DNA from: Brachionus manjavacas
Lineage: Eukaryota; Rotifera; Eurotatoria; Ploima; Brachionidae
Assembly: GCA_019054805.1 (NCBI GenBank)
Contig: JAHQIY010000021.1
Span: 728,501 to 792,500, forward strand
Direction of reading: 5' to 3'
Length of the DNA stretch: 64,000 nt
Made by a program: the position numbers and the translations under genes. Positions within the stretch are counted from its first letter, which is position 1. The number at the start of each line of letters is the position of its first letter. Shown here piece by piece: positions 1-9,256 of the stretch. The notes under the pieces were generated by a model. It was not told the DNA's origin. It ran no database searches and saw only the letters and a list, made by a program, of their open reading frames with translations.

Positions 1-849
1 GTACAAGTGCTAGATAGCCAAGTAAGTAACACGTTTTTAATGGGTTATTTACTAGAAAGCGAAATAAAACGAGCAATAGAATTTTTAGTGTTTAGGTTTC
101 AGCAACAACAAAAAACCTTAAAATTAGCTATTTTTGCCCCTAATAACCAATATGGTAATATTATGGTTAAAGAGGCCAATAAAGTAGCCAATGTGTACGA
201 AACTCCAATAAAAATTGTTACCTACCCAGAAAACGAAATTAGACTAAATAATTATTTTGCTAAGCTTATACCTAGCAGTGCATTAAATAAATACCTAACC
301 CAACGCAATGCAATAAAAGCTAATAAATTTTACGACGACCCCGAATTAGGCCGAATTATAAAAGCGGTGCCTCCAACTTTAGATTTTAATGCTTTAATAA
401 TATTAGAATACGGCAGAAGGCTACCTTATGTTACATCTTTATTACCTGCGTTTGATATTAGTGCTAAAGATGTGGATATAATGGGGCTTAGTACTTGGAA
501 CTCTAGCTTTGCAACTAAAGACGATAACCTGCGTGGTGCGTTTTTTGTTAATTACAAACAGTTATTAAAAAATACCGATTTTTATAATTTATATAGTGGT
601 ATTTATCAAGTTTCGCCAAGTTTATTAGAATCTGTGGCGTATGATTCTATGAATATAGTGTTAGATTTAGTACAAAAGCACAAAGTTACCAATATAAGTT
701 CTACTAACGATGTACTTTTTTTACTACAAAGCAATACGTGGCAAGGTGTTTTAGGCAATTTTAAGTTATTAAGCAGTGGTTATAACGCTAGAGACTTAGG
801 CGTGGTTAATATAATTAATAGCCAAACCCTTAACTATGTAGATAAATAA
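1..849 (+). CDS. periplasmic-binding-fold protein, LpoA-like (5' end cut)
   Basis: The gene enters from the left edge: the frame is open from base 1, so the GTG at 7 is probably internal. About 282 residues are visible. The segment around residues 38-60 (LAIFAPNNQYGNIMVKEA) followed by a predicted strand and 'TYPENE' is the core of type I periplasmic-binding folds (Peripla_BP_6 and penicillin-binding protein activator LpoA families). Later 'IMGLSTWNS', 'GAFFVNY' and 'VAYDSMNIVLDLV' fit the second lobe. In alphaproteobacteria such single-lobe-pair proteins are often annotated as penicillin-binding protein activators, and that is my best guess; an amino-acid ABC binding protein is the alternative. 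No ABC permease genes are visible, but upstream context is missing. It converges on hslU, with only 35 bases between stops. Confidence 0.6.
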   Translation, partial: VQVLDSQVSNTFLMGYLLESEIKRAIEFLVFRFQQQQKTLKLAIFAPNNQYGNIMVKEANKVANVYETPIKIVTYPENEIRLNNYFAKLIPSSALNKYLTQRNAIKANKFYDDPELGRIIKAVPPTLDFNALIILEYGRRLPYVTSLLPAFDISAKDVDIMGLSTWNSSFATKDDNLRGAFFVNYKQLLKNTDFYNLYSGIYQVSPSLLESVAYDSMNIVLDLVQKHKVTNISSTNDVLFLLQSNTWQGVLGNFKLLSSGYNARDLGVVNIINSQTLNYVDK

Positions 850-884
850 TTTAATAGTTAAGAGCCTAGCCATGGTTTTGTTAA

Positions 885-2189
885 TTAAATTACAAATTTA
901 GATAAATCTAAATCTAAAGTTAAATGCTTTAATTTATCTTCTACAAAGTCGCCATCTATTTTAATTTCTGTACCACTTCTGTCTGGTGCATTAAAGCTTA
1001 TTTCTTCTACAATTAACTCTAGTAAAGTGTGTAATCTGCGTGCACCTATATTTTCTATGGTATTGTTAAAATGCACGGTTAACTCTGCTATTTTGTCTAT
1101 AGCGCTATCTAAAAATACCAGTTTTACATTTTCGGTAGCTAGTAGTTCTTGGTATTGTAAAATTAAATTGGCTACAGGTTCTACTAAAATGCGTTTAAAG
1201 TCTTGCTTAGTTAGTGGGTTTAGCTCTACCCTAATAGGAAAACGCCCTTGTAACTCTGGTAGTAAGTCCGAAGGCTTGCTAATATGAAAAGCCCCAGAGG
1301 CCACAAACAATATATGGTCGGTTTTTACAGGGCCATATTTAGTAGAAACCGTGGTGCCTTCTACTAAAGGTAGTAGGTCTCGTTGCACGCCTTCACGGCT
1401 AACGTCTCCGCCTCTGCGGTCTGATGATGCAACAATTTTGTCTACTTCATCTAAAAACACTAAGCCGTTGTTTTCTACGTTTTCTATGGCGTTAGCAATA
1501 ACTTTGTCTTGGTCTAGTAAATTTTCTGATTCTTCTTCACTTAAAATTTCTAGTGCTTTTTTTATGGTAACTTTTTTGGTTTTAGTTTTTTCTTTACCTA
1601 GTAGGCTATCTAAACTAAGCATACCTATTTGTGCCCCTGGCATGTCTGGAATATCAAACATAGGGTTACCTTTGGGCTTTTCTTTTACTTGTATATCAAT
1701 TTCTACGTCGTCCATTTGGTTGTTTATTATTTTATCATGAAAACGTTTTTTGGTGTCGGCAGAAGAATTTTCGCCCGCTACTATATTTATTACTTTTTCT
1801 AAGGCGTTAACTTCGGCTTTGGCTTTTACCGATTTTTTTAAATTAGCCTTGGTGTTTCTTATGGATATTTCCATTAGGTCTCTAATAATTTGCTCCACGT
1901 CTCTGCCAACGTAGCCAACTTCGGTAAATTTAGTTGCTTCTACTTTAACAAATGGTGCGTTATCTAATTTTGCTAAGCGTCTGGCAATTTCGGTTTTACC
2001 TACGCCGGTGGGGCCTATTAATAAAATATTTTTAGGCATAACTTCTTTTTGTAGTTCGGGCGGTAGCAGTTTGCGTCTGTAACGATTACGTAACGCTATA
2101 GCTACAGCTTTTTTTGCATTGGTTTGCCCTACAATGTGTTTATCTAGTTCCGATACAATTTCTTTAGGGGTAAAGCTATTTATTTCCAT
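885..2189 (-). CDS. hslU: HslU, ATPase subunit of HslUV protease
   Basis: AAA+ unfoldase that feeds substrates to the HslV peptidase in the cytoplasm. The 434-residue length matches the family. Walker A GPTGVGKT is at residues 59-66, the pore loop GYVGRD at 92-97, and a Walker B 'LVFLDEVDKI' lies in the middle. The C terminus ends in a short hydrophobic tail (LSKFVI), as in HslU proteins where the tail docks into HslV. The ATG at 2189 is preceded on the minus strand by AAAGGA about nine bases upstream. It follows hslV by 33 bases in the same direction, so the two form an operon in the usual hslV-hslU order. The inserted I domain (about residues 110-240) is present but lysine-rich and diverged. 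Confidence 0.98.
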   Translation of the reverse strand: MEINSFTPKEIVSELDKHIVGQTNAKKAVAIALRNRYRRKLLPPELQKEVMPKNILLIGPTGVGKTEIARRLAKLDNAPFVKVEATKFTEVGYVGRDVEQIIRDLMEISIRNTKANLKKSVKAKAEVNALEKVINIVAGENSSADTKKRFHDKIINNQMDDVEIDIQVKEKPKGNPMFDIPDMPGAQIGMLSLDSLLGKEKTKTKKVTIKKALEILSEEESENLLDQDKVIANAIENVENNGLVFLDEVDKIVASSDRRGGDVSREGVQRDLLPLVEGTTVSTKYGPVKTDHILFVASGAFHISKPSDLLPELQGRFPIRVELNPLTKQDFKRILVEPVANLILQYQELLATENVKLVFLDSAIDKIAELTVHFNNTIENIGARRLHTLLELIVEEISFNAPDRSGTEIKIDGDFVEDKLKHLTLDLDLSKFVI

Positions 2190-2222
2190 AATTTTTTATC
2201 CTTTGTTGCAAGTTGTGTATTT

Positions 2223-2765
2223 TTAAACTTCTTCTGTTGTAATATTGGTGTTGGTAAATACGCAAATTTCTCCGGCAATATTTAAAGATAGTTCTGCTAT
2301 TTCTTTAGCGTTTAAGTTAGCGTTGCCACGTAGCAATGCTTTGGCGGCAGAAAGTGCGTAGCTTCCGCCAGAACCTATGGCTATGCAATCGTCGTCTGGT
2401 TCTAAAACATCGCCATTGCCGGTTAATACTAAAATTTGGTTTTTATCTGCTACTATCATCATTGCTTCTAATCTGCGTAGGTATTTATCTGTACGCCAAT
2501 CTTTTGCAAGTTCTACACAGGCACGTAATAATTGGTTGGGGTGCTTTTGTAGTTTATCTTCTAGGCGTTCAAACAAAGTAAAGGCATCGGCAGTAGAACC
2601 TGCAAAGCCAGCCACTACGCCTTGTGCTAATTTACGCACTTTTTTTGCATTTTTTTTTAATACAGTATTGCCTAAACTTACTTGGCCATCGCCTGCTATA
2701 ACAATTTTGCCATCTTTTTTTACACCAACTATGGTTGTTGCTTGCATAGAATTAGTGTTGTGCAT
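2223..2765 (-). CDS. hslV: HslV, peptidase subunit of HslUV protease
   Basis: N-terminal-nucleophile threonine peptidase, proteasome-beta-like, that assembles as two hexameric rings with HslU. The mature protein should begin at the TTIVGV motif (Thr10), followed by the conserved '[11 protein letters not shown]'. The called ATG gives a nine-residue propeptide; an in-frame ATG at residue 7 would give a three-residue one. The upstream AAGGA on the minus strand favours the called start. Length is 180 residues, typical. Later motifs '[10 protein letters not shown]' and '[17 protein letters not shown]' are standard. First gene of the hslVU operon, divergent from the HIT gene. Confidence 0.97.
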   Translation of the reverse strand: MHNTNSMQATTIVGVKKDGKIVIAGDGQVSLGNTVLKKNAKKVRKLAQGVVAGFAGSTADAFTLFERLEDKLQKHPNQLLRACVELAKDWRTDKYLRRLEAMMIVADKNQILVLTGNGDVLEPDDDCIAIGSGGSYALSAAKALLRGNANLNAKEIAELSLNIAGEICVFTNTNITTEEV

Positions 2766-2877
2766 AGTTTTTTTCCTTTTTTATTAAACTTATTGTATAA
2801 ACATTATATAATCTTGTTGTATAATTATTGCAATACTAACTATAATTTTTTATTAATTTGTTTTAGGAGAGCCAACC

Positions 2878-3240
2878 ATGAATACACAATATAATACAAA
2901 CAATGTATTTTATAAAATATTACAAAAACAAATACCTTGCAATGTAGTTGCAGAAAACAACAACGCTTTAGCTTTTTACGATATTAACCCACAAGCCCCT
3001 TTGCATGTGTTAGTTATACCTAAAGGCAATTATGTTAATGCGGTAGATTTTTTTAGCAATGCAACATCTTTAGAAATATTAGATTTTAATAATTTAATAG
3101 TAGAGGTAGTGCAAAAATTAAACTTAGCAAAAGGTTTTAGGTTAATAAGCAATAATGGTACCGAATCCGGACAAGAAGTTCCGCATTATCATATGCATAT
3201 TTTAGGTGGCAAACAATTAGGCAAACTATTAGATAATTAA
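2878..3240 (+). CDS. HIT-family (HinT-like) nucleotide phosphoramidase
   Basis: Small histidine-triad protein of the HinT branch, which hydrolyses purine nucleoside phosphoramidates. The triad HYHMHIL occupies residues 103-109 near the C terminus, with His103, His105 and His107. 'PLHVLVIPKG' at about residues 40-49 is the other family hallmark. The 120-residue length is normal. The ATG is preceded by AGGAG with good spacing. It opens the plus-strand run and lies nine bases upstream of mutS, so it is probably co-transcribed. In other alphaproteobacteria a HIT gene is often found next to hslVU or hisE, so the position is not surprising. Confidence 0.93.
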   Translation: MNTQYNTNNVFYKILQKQIPCNVVAENNNALAFYDINPQAPLHVLVIPKGNYVNAVDFFSNATSLEILDFNNLIVEVVQKLNLAKGFRLISNNGTESGQEVPHYHMHILGGKQLGKLLDN

Positions 3241-3249
3241 ATATTTGTT

Positions 3250-5967
3250 ATGAACAAAACTAGCGAAAACAAACTTACCCCTATGATGCAACAGTATTTT
3301 TCTGTAAAAGAAAAACACCCAGATTGTTTATTATTTTTTAGGCTAGGGGATTTTTATGAAATGTTTTTTGATGATGCTAAAATTATAGCATCTGCTTTAG
3401 GTTTGGTATTAACCGCCAGAGGAAACTTAAATGGTAAACCTATACCTATGTGCGGTATTCCGCACCATAGTTACGAAAACTACCTAGCCCGCTTAATAAA
3501 AGCAGGGCATAAAGTTGCTATTTGCGAACAAACCGAAACTCCAGCACAGGCTTTACAACAAGGTAAAAAAATTGTAAACCGAGATGTAGTGCGAATTGTA
3601 ACCGCCGGCACCCTTACCGAAGACAGCCTACTGCATTCTACAGAAAGCAACTATTTAGCATGTATTAGTGTAGACAACAAGGCTAAAACAAGTAGTTTTG
3701 CCATAGCTTATATAGATATATCTACGGGCGATTTTATGGTAAAAGAATGTGCGTTAGAAGATTTAAATTCGGCATTGCAAACCATACAACCTAGCGAAAT
3801 TTTACTTTCTACTAATTTTAACAAAGCCCTATTGGCACAAAACTTTGCTAGCAAAATAACCATTATAGCTAACGAAAAATTTAATTTACTAAGTAATAAA
3901 AATCTTTTGCAAAGTACTTTTGGTTTGCTAACCCTTAATAGCCTAAGCAACGTTAATATATTGGCATGTGGTGTTTTGTTAGATTATATAAACATTACAC
4001 AAAAGCGTTTAAGTATTATTAACGCCCCTAAAGTATATAATAATAGCGATTTTTTAAAAATAGACTATTTTACTTTTAACAGCCTAGAAATTGTAAATAG
4101 CAGTGGGGGTAACAAAAAAGCTAGTTTGCGTTATCAAATAGACGAAACTAAAACCGCAATGGGTAGTAGATTGTTGGCTAAGTGGTTGTTTAATCCGTTA
4201 AAAAATGTTAACGATATTACTAAACGCTTAAATATTGTAGAAGATTTATACAGCAACTATAATTTAACCACTAATTTAACAGAAATTTTAAAAGGTATTC
4301 CAGATGCCGAGCGAGTATTAGCTAGAATTTCATTTTTTAGGGCAAGTATAAACGATTTGTATTTAATGCGAGACTTTTTACGCAATGCTAATAATTTAAA
4401 ACATATAATATTTACCAGCAATATTAATAACAATAACATAAACAATTTATTTAATAATAATATAGATTATAGCGAATTATTGCTAGAGCTAGAAGCCTGC
4501 TTGTTAGATTTTTTACCAGCAGATTTTAAAGAAACCGGATTTTTTAAGCCAAATTACGATGCCGCTTTTTTTAAATTAAAAACTAACCTAGAAGAACTGC
4601 AAAATAATATTGTTCAACTACAATACAATTATGCCACTAAGTTAGATATTCCGTTAAAAATCAATTACCTAAATAACTTTGGCTATTGTATAGAAGTTTC
4701 TAATAAAAATGCTACTAAAATGCAAGCCAACGATATGTTTATTTACAAAGGCTCTACCAGCACAAACTCTAGGTATATAACCGCAGAGTTGCAAGAGCTA
4801 CAAGAAAAATATATGTTTTTAAATAATCTTAAGCAAGAAGCCGAAAAAAATATTTTTACCAACCTAGTAAATTTAATACTGCAATACAAAAATACCATAG
4901 TACAACTTTGTAGTGTAATTGCTAATATAGATGTATTGGTAGCTTTTGCGGTATTGGCTACCAATAAAAACTTAGTAAAGCCAGTTTTTACAACACAACC
5001 AAATGTATTTAATGTGGTTAAAGCTAGGCATTTAGTGGTAGAAGACGCCATTAGCAAAACCGCCAACAACTTTGTAGCCAACGATTGCATAATGGATAAT
5101 AACAAACATTTGTTTTTAATTACAGGCCCTAATATGGGTGGCAAAAGTACATTTTTACGCCAAAATGCTTTAATTGTGTTGTTGGCACACATAGGGTGTT
5201 TTGTTCCGGCACAAAGTGCTACATTAAGCCCTGTAGATGCTTTGTTTAGTAGGGTTGGTGCTAGTGATGATTTATTTAAAGGGCAATCTACTTTTATGGT
5301 AGAAATGTTAGAATTATCTTATATTTTAAACAACGCTTCTGCTAATTCTTTTATAATTTTAGACGAAATAGGCAGAGGAACGTCTACCTACGATGGTGTT
5401 TCTATAGCGTGGTCTACGTTAGAGTATTTACACAATAATCTTAAAGCCAGATGCTTGTTTGCCACCCACTATTACGAACTACTAGAGTTACAAAACACAC
5501 TACCAAAATTACAGTGTTACTACGCTAAAACCATAGAGGAACAAGGTAAAATTAATTTTATGTATTTAATAGCAAAAGGTTTTAACGCAAAATCTTACGG
5601 TATTAAAGTAGCCGAACTTGCCGGCTTACCCAAAGCTGTGGTTAATAAAGCTAATGATATTTTAATGTTGTTAGAACATGCCCATGCTAATTTAACTTAT
5701 AAAGATAATTCGTTACCTTTGTTTAATAACAATATTGCTAGCAATATAAAGGCAAACACACCAACGCAAGTAGCAGCTCAACATAATGCCAGTAATACCA
5801 ATGTGGTAAATGTAACTTTAAATGCAGAGTTAAACAGTTTTGTAAACCAACTAGCAAGTTTACAGCCAGATGAATATTCGCCCAAACAAGCGTTAGAAAG
5901 TTTATACTCTTTAGTAACTAAAGCACAACAAATAAGCAACACAAACAAGCAAAATGAAAATAATTAA
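3250..5967 (+). CDS. mutS: MutS, DNA mismatch repair ATPase
   Basis: Recognises base mismatches and small loops and starts methyl-independent or MutL-dependent repair. It is full length at 905 residues. The mismatch-contacting Phe-x-Glu is F35-Y36-E37 in 'GDFYEMFFDD'. The ABC-type ATPase has Walker A GPNMGGKST from residue 626 and Walker B 'FIILDEIGRGTSTYDG' further on. Low-complexity Asn-rich inserts occur in the core (for example around residues 396-410) and in the C-terminal linker, in keeping with the base composition. No clear Shine-Dalgarno sequence precedes the ATG, which follows the HIT stop by nine bases. The 3' end overlaps murJ by 14 bases. In many alphaproteobacteria glnD separates mutS and murJ; here it is absent. 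Confidence 0.98.
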   Translation: MNKTSENKLTPMMQQYFSVKEKHPDCLLFFRLGDFYEMFFDDAKIIASALGLVLTARGNLNGKPIPMCGIPHHSYENYLARLIKAGHKVAICEQTETPAQALQQGKKIVNRDVVRIVTAGTLTEDSLLHSTESNYLACISVDNKAKTSSFAIAYIDISTGDFMVKECALEDLNSALQTIQPSEILLSTNFNKALLAQNFASKITIIANEKFNLLSNKNLLQSTFGLLTLNSLSNVNILACGVLLDYINITQKRLSIINAPKVYNNSDFLKIDYFTFNSLEIVNSSGGNKKASLRYQIDETKTAMGSRLLAKWLFNPLKNVNDITKRLNIVEDLYSNYNLTTNLTEILKGIPDAERVLARISFFRASINDLYLMRDFLRNANNLKHIIFTSNINNNNINNLFNNNIDYSELLLELEACLLDFLPADFKETGFFKPNYDAAFFKLKTNLEELQNNIVQLQYNYATKLDIPLKINYLNNFGYCIEVSNKNATKMQANDMFIYKGSTSTNSRYITAELQELQEKYMFLNNLKQEAEKNIFTNLVNLILQYKNTIVQLCSVIANIDVLVAFAVLATNKNLVKPVFTTQPNVFNVVKARHLVVEDAISKTANNFVANDCIMDNNKHLFLITGPNMGGKSTFLRQNALIVLLAHIGCFVPAQSATLSPVDALFSRVGASDDLFKGQSTFMVEMLELSYILNNASANSFIILDEIGRGTSTYDGVSIAWSTLEYLHNNLKARCLFATHYYELLELQNTLPKLQCYYAKTIEEQGKINFMYLIAKGFNAKSYGIKVAELAGLPKAVVNKANDILMLLEHAHANLTYKDNSLPLFNNNIASNIKANTPTQVAAQHNASNTNVVNVTLNAELNSFVNQLASLQPDEYSPKQALESLYSLVTKAQQISNTNKQNENN

Positions 5968-7480
5968 TGTTTTAAAGTTTAGTTTTTTTACCTTTATAAG
6001 TAGAATATTAGGTTTATTACGAGACGTATTAATATCTAGATACTTAGGGGCGGGCGGAGTTTCTGATGCATTTTTTGTGGCGTTTAAAATTCCTAATTTG
6101 TTTAGAAAGTTGTTTGCAGAGGGTTCGTTGCAAGCGGTGTTTATTCCTATTTTTAATGGTTTGTTAGGGGTAAACCAAACTAAAGCTAGGCAATTTGCTA
6201 GCTCGGTATTTGCAATTTTAAGCATAAGTTTATTAATTTTACTAGTAATACTGCAAATTTATACCGCACAATGGGTAGGCTTAATTTCGCCAGGGTTTAA
6301 AGCTAAAAATATAGAAACCTTTAATTTAACCGTGTTGTTAACCAGAATAACCTTACCTTACTTGTTTTTTATTTCGTTAGCTACTTTTTATTCTGCTATT
6401 TTAAATAGTTTAGGTAAATTTGCGTTAGTTGCTTTTTTGCCAGCATTGCTTAATATTAGTATAATTATAGCTTTATTGTTTAGTGGTTATAATTCTGCAA
6501 TAATGGCCAGTGTAGGGGTATTTTTTGGCGGAGTATTGCAATTGCTTATGGTGGCTTATGTTTGTAAAAAAGCAGGTTGGCTAGTTGGTGGTTTTAAAAT
6601 TAATTTTGCTAGTAAACCAGTTAAACAATTTTTTAAAAGATTACTACCAGTTGTGCTAGGTGCAGGGGTTTATCAGGTTAATATTTTAGTGGATATTGCT
6701 TTTGCTTCGTTATTATCGTTTGGTACAATATCTTATGTGTTTTATGCAGATAGAATTTACCAATTACCGTTATCTTTAATTGGTATAGCTATAGGTTCGG
6801 TTTTATTGCCGGCGTTGTCTAATGTGGCGTTAAGCAAGGTAGATTATATTAAAACTATTAATAAAGCTATGCTATTAGGGTTAGCTTTTGCTTTAGCGGC
6901 TACTTGTGGGTTAGTGGTTTTTAGTAATAATATAATATACTCTATTTACTTTGGTGGTAAATTTGTGCAAACCGATGTTAATATAACCGCTATTATGTTG
7001 GTTATATACGCTTTTTCGTTACCATTTAACGTGCTAATTAAAATTATGTTGCCGGTGTTTTATTCTAAAGGTAATGTTAAAATACCGCTTTACAGCACTA
7101 TAATTGGTTTGGTGGTAAATGTGGGTTTACTATACTGGTTAGTTGTAATTAAAAATAATATTTTTGGTATGGCGTATGCTACTACGGTGGCTTCGGTATT
7201 AAATTTTACAATTTTAGTAGTAGTAATGTATGTTAAGTTAAATATAAAATTTAGCTTAAACTTTTTTACAGAAGTAGCTAAAATTGTTATTATAACTATA
7301 ATTTTAACAATATTAAGTTTGGCTTTAAAACCTTGGTTTTTAAATGTTAGTAATATTAATATTGCTAGGCTAATATTATTTGCTATAGTATGTATAGTAT
7401 TTGTTGTTTTTGTAGTTTTATTAAAATTATTTAAAACAACAGTGTATAATCAATTAAAAGTAATGTTTAACAAACAATAA
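5954..7480 (+). CDS. murJ: MurJ (MviN), lipid II flippase
   Basis: Integral membrane protein of the MOP superfamily that moves lipid II across the inner membrane for peptidoglycan synthesis. The 508 residues contain about 14 hydrophobic segments. The N-terminal signature 'SRILGLLRDVLISRYLG' and 'FRKLFAEGSLQAVFIPIF' is diagnostic of MurJ. The start lies inside the end of mutS with a 14-base overlap, suggesting translational coupling. It is followed closely by trpS, as in many alphaproteobacteria. Its presence argues that the organism still makes a peptidoglycan wall, consistent with tol-pal and glmM later in the window. Confidence 0.97.
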   Translation: MKIINVLKFSFFTFISRILGLLRDVLISRYLGAGGVSDAFFVAFKIPNLFRKLFAEGSLQAVFIPIFNGLLGVNQTKARQFASSVFAILSISLLILLVILQIYTAQWVGLISPGFKAKNIETFNLTVLLTRITLPYLFFISLATFYSAILNSLGKFALVAFLPALLNISIIIALLFSGYNSAIMASVGVFFGGVLQLLMVAYVCKKAGWLVGGFKINFASKPVKQFFKRLLPVVLGAGVYQVNILVDIAFASLLSFGTISYVFYADRIYQLPLSLIGIAIGSVLLPALSNVALSKVDYIKTINKAMLLGLAFALAATCGLVVFSNNIIYSIYFGGKFVQTDVNITAIMLVIYAFSLPFNVLIKIMLPVFYSKGNVKIPLYSTIIGLVVNVGLLYWLVVIKNNIFGMAYATTVASVLNFTILVVVMYVKLNIKFSLNFFTEVAKIVIITIILTILSLALKPWFLNVSNINIARLILFAIVCIVFVVFVVLLKLFKTTVYNQLKVMFNKQ

Positions 7481-7492
7481 ATAAGATTAATA

Positions 7493-8494
7493 ATGACTAA
7501 AAAAACCGTTTTTTCTGGAATTCAACCAACCGCTAATATTCATTTAGGTAACTACTTTGGTGCAATTAAAAATTGGGTAGATTTACAAAACGCCAATACT
7601 TATAATAATATTTACTGCATAGTAGATTTACACGCTATTACGGTTTTTCAAAACCCTGCAATGTTACAAAAACACACACTAGAGCTATTTGCTATGTTAT
7701 TGGCTTGCGGTTTAGATAACAGTAAAAGCTTGTTATTTGTGCAAAGTACCAATCCGCACCATGCAGAACTAGCATGGTTGCTAAACTGCGTTGCCAGAGT
7801 AGGCTGGCTTAACCGAATGACACAATTTAAAGAAAAAGCCGGCGAAAATAAAGAAAAAAGTTCGTTAGGTTTATACGCCTACCCAGTGTTGCAGGCGGCG
7901 GATGTATTGCTATATAATACCCATATTGTGCCTGTAGGTGCAGACCAAAAACAACACATAGAACTAGCCAGAGATATTGCAATTAAATTTAATAAAGACT
8001 ACAATGGTAACTTAGTATTGCCACAGCCTTTAATTAGTAGCAATGCACCTAAAATTAAATCTTTATTAGATGCTAGTAAAAAAATGTCTAAATCAGATGT
8101 AGAGGGCTCTAGAATTAGCTTAACCGATTCGGCAGATGTAGTAGCAAAAAAAATAGCTAAGGCCAAAACCGATTCTGGGGTAATGCCAACTACTTTGCAA
8201 GAACTAGAAAGCAGAGAAGAAATAAATAATTTAATAACCATATATGCATTATGCACTAACCAAACCAAACAACAAGTGGTAGATTTATACTTAGGGCAGG
8301 GTTATGCTAATTTTAAAAAAAATCTTGCAGAAGTTATTATAAACACTATTTTACCTATTAACGCTAAATATGTAGATTTACTTAATAATAAAAACCACTT
8401 ACTTAACCTAATTAACACTGCAGGGCAACAAGCAACCGCACAAAGCCTAGATAATATAAAAAATATTAGACAACAGATTGGTTTTTTGTTATAA
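7493..8494 (+). CDS. trpS: tryptophanyl-tRNA synthetase
   Basis: Class I aminoacyl-tRNA synthetase charging tRNA-Trp. The 333 residues match the compact bacterial form. The HIGH-type signature is 'NIHLGN' at about residues 15-20, and the KMSKS loop is exactly KMSKS at residues 197-201. 'GADQKQHIELARDIA' is the expected tryptophan/adenylate binding region. It begins 12 bases after murJ and is probably part of the same transcript. Confidence 0.98.
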   Translation: MTKKTVFSGIQPTANIHLGNYFGAIKNWVDLQNANTYNNIYCIVDLHAITVFQNPAMLQKHTLELFAMLLACGLDNSKSLLFVQSTNPHHAELAWLLNCVARVGWLNRMTQFKEKAGENKEKSSLGLYAYPVLQAADVLLYNTHIVPVGADQKQHIELARDIAIKFNKDYNGNLVLPQPLISSNAPKIKSLLDASKKMSKSDVEGSRISLTDSADVVAKKIAKAKTDSGVMPTTLQELESREEINNLITIYALCTNQTKQQVVDLYLGQGYANFKKNLAEVIINTILPINAKYVDLLNNKNHLLNLINTAGQQATAQSLDNIKNIRQQIGFLL

Positions 8495-8559
8495 TTCTTA
8501 CAAAGTATGTAGGCTTTGCAGTCTGCTAGTTTTTTTAGCAATATTAAAGGATACTAAAT

Positions 8560-9141
8560 ATGTTTATTAATGTAGAGCAAACTCCTAACCCAAATACACT
8601 GCAATTTGTTGTGCCTAATAATATAGTAGAAGGTACTAACACTTATAGTTTTAACAATACTGGTTCTAAAACTATTTCGCCTTTAGCTAACGAATTATTT
8701 ACTATAGAAGAAGTAACTTCGGTTTTTATACACTCTAATTTTGTTTCGGTTAGTATAAAAAACCCAGACGATTGGGATATTTTAAAGCCTTTAATTATTA
8801 GCCATATTTCGGAGTTTTTATCTGCCAATATACCGGTAATTGAAGAAGGTAAAGAAGAGCACGTTGCACAAGAAACCATAAAGTTTGACCCCAAAGACGT
8901 AGAATTAGTAGAGCAAATTAAAGAATTGTTTGACGAACGCATTAGGCCAGCCGTTGCTATGGATGGTGGCGATATTTTATTGCAAGAATACAAAGACGGC
9001 AAAGTTTATATTAAAATGCATGGTTCTTGTTCTGGTTGCCCTAGCTCTACCATTACTTTAAAAAATGGTATAGAAAATATGTTAAAATTTTATGTGCCAG
9101 ATGTAACCGAAGTTGTAGATGTAGACGCAGAAAATTACTAA
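8560..9141 (+). CDS. NfuA-type iron-sulfur cluster scaffold
   Basis: Carrier that delivers Fe-S clusters to target apoproteins. It has an N-terminal Nfu_N domain (opening 'MFINVEQTPNPNTLQFVVPN', typical of alphaproteobacterial and mitochondrial NFU1) and a C-terminal NifU-like domain with the cluster-binding C157-x-x-C160 in 'GSCSGCPSS'. 193 residues is the family length. An AAAGGA site lies upstream of the ATG. The trpS-nfu adjacency is conserved in alphaproteobacteria, commonly with a universal stress protein gene between; none is present here. A likely client in this window is MiaB. Confidence 0.93.
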   Translation: MFINVEQTPNPNTLQFVVPNNIVEGTNTYSFNNTGSKTISPLANELFTIEEVTSVFIHSNFVSVSIKNPDDWDILKPLIISHISEFLSANIPVIEEGKEEHVAQETIKFDPKDVELVEQIKELFDERIRPAVAMDGGDILLQEYKDGKVYIKMHGSCSGCPSSTITLKNGIENMLKFYVPDVTEVVDVDAENY

Positions 9142-9166
9142 TAATTTTTAGCTAAACTTATATTTA

Positions 9167-9195
9167 TTGCGTTTTTAAATAGTTTTTAATATAAT
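9167..9195 (+). promoter_or_regulatory. candidate sigma-70 promoter of the Bax-like gene
   Basis: TTGCGT at 9167-9172, a 17-base spacer, and a perfect TATAAT at 9190-9195, about 60 bases upstream of the GTG at 9257. The -35 box matches the consensus at only three of six positions. The surroundings are very AT-rich, so chance is possible. Confidence 0.45.
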
Positions 9196-9256
9196 TGCGT
9201 TATATTAAAATATGTATAATATTAAATAAAAATTTAAAAAAGTAGGTAAGTTATAA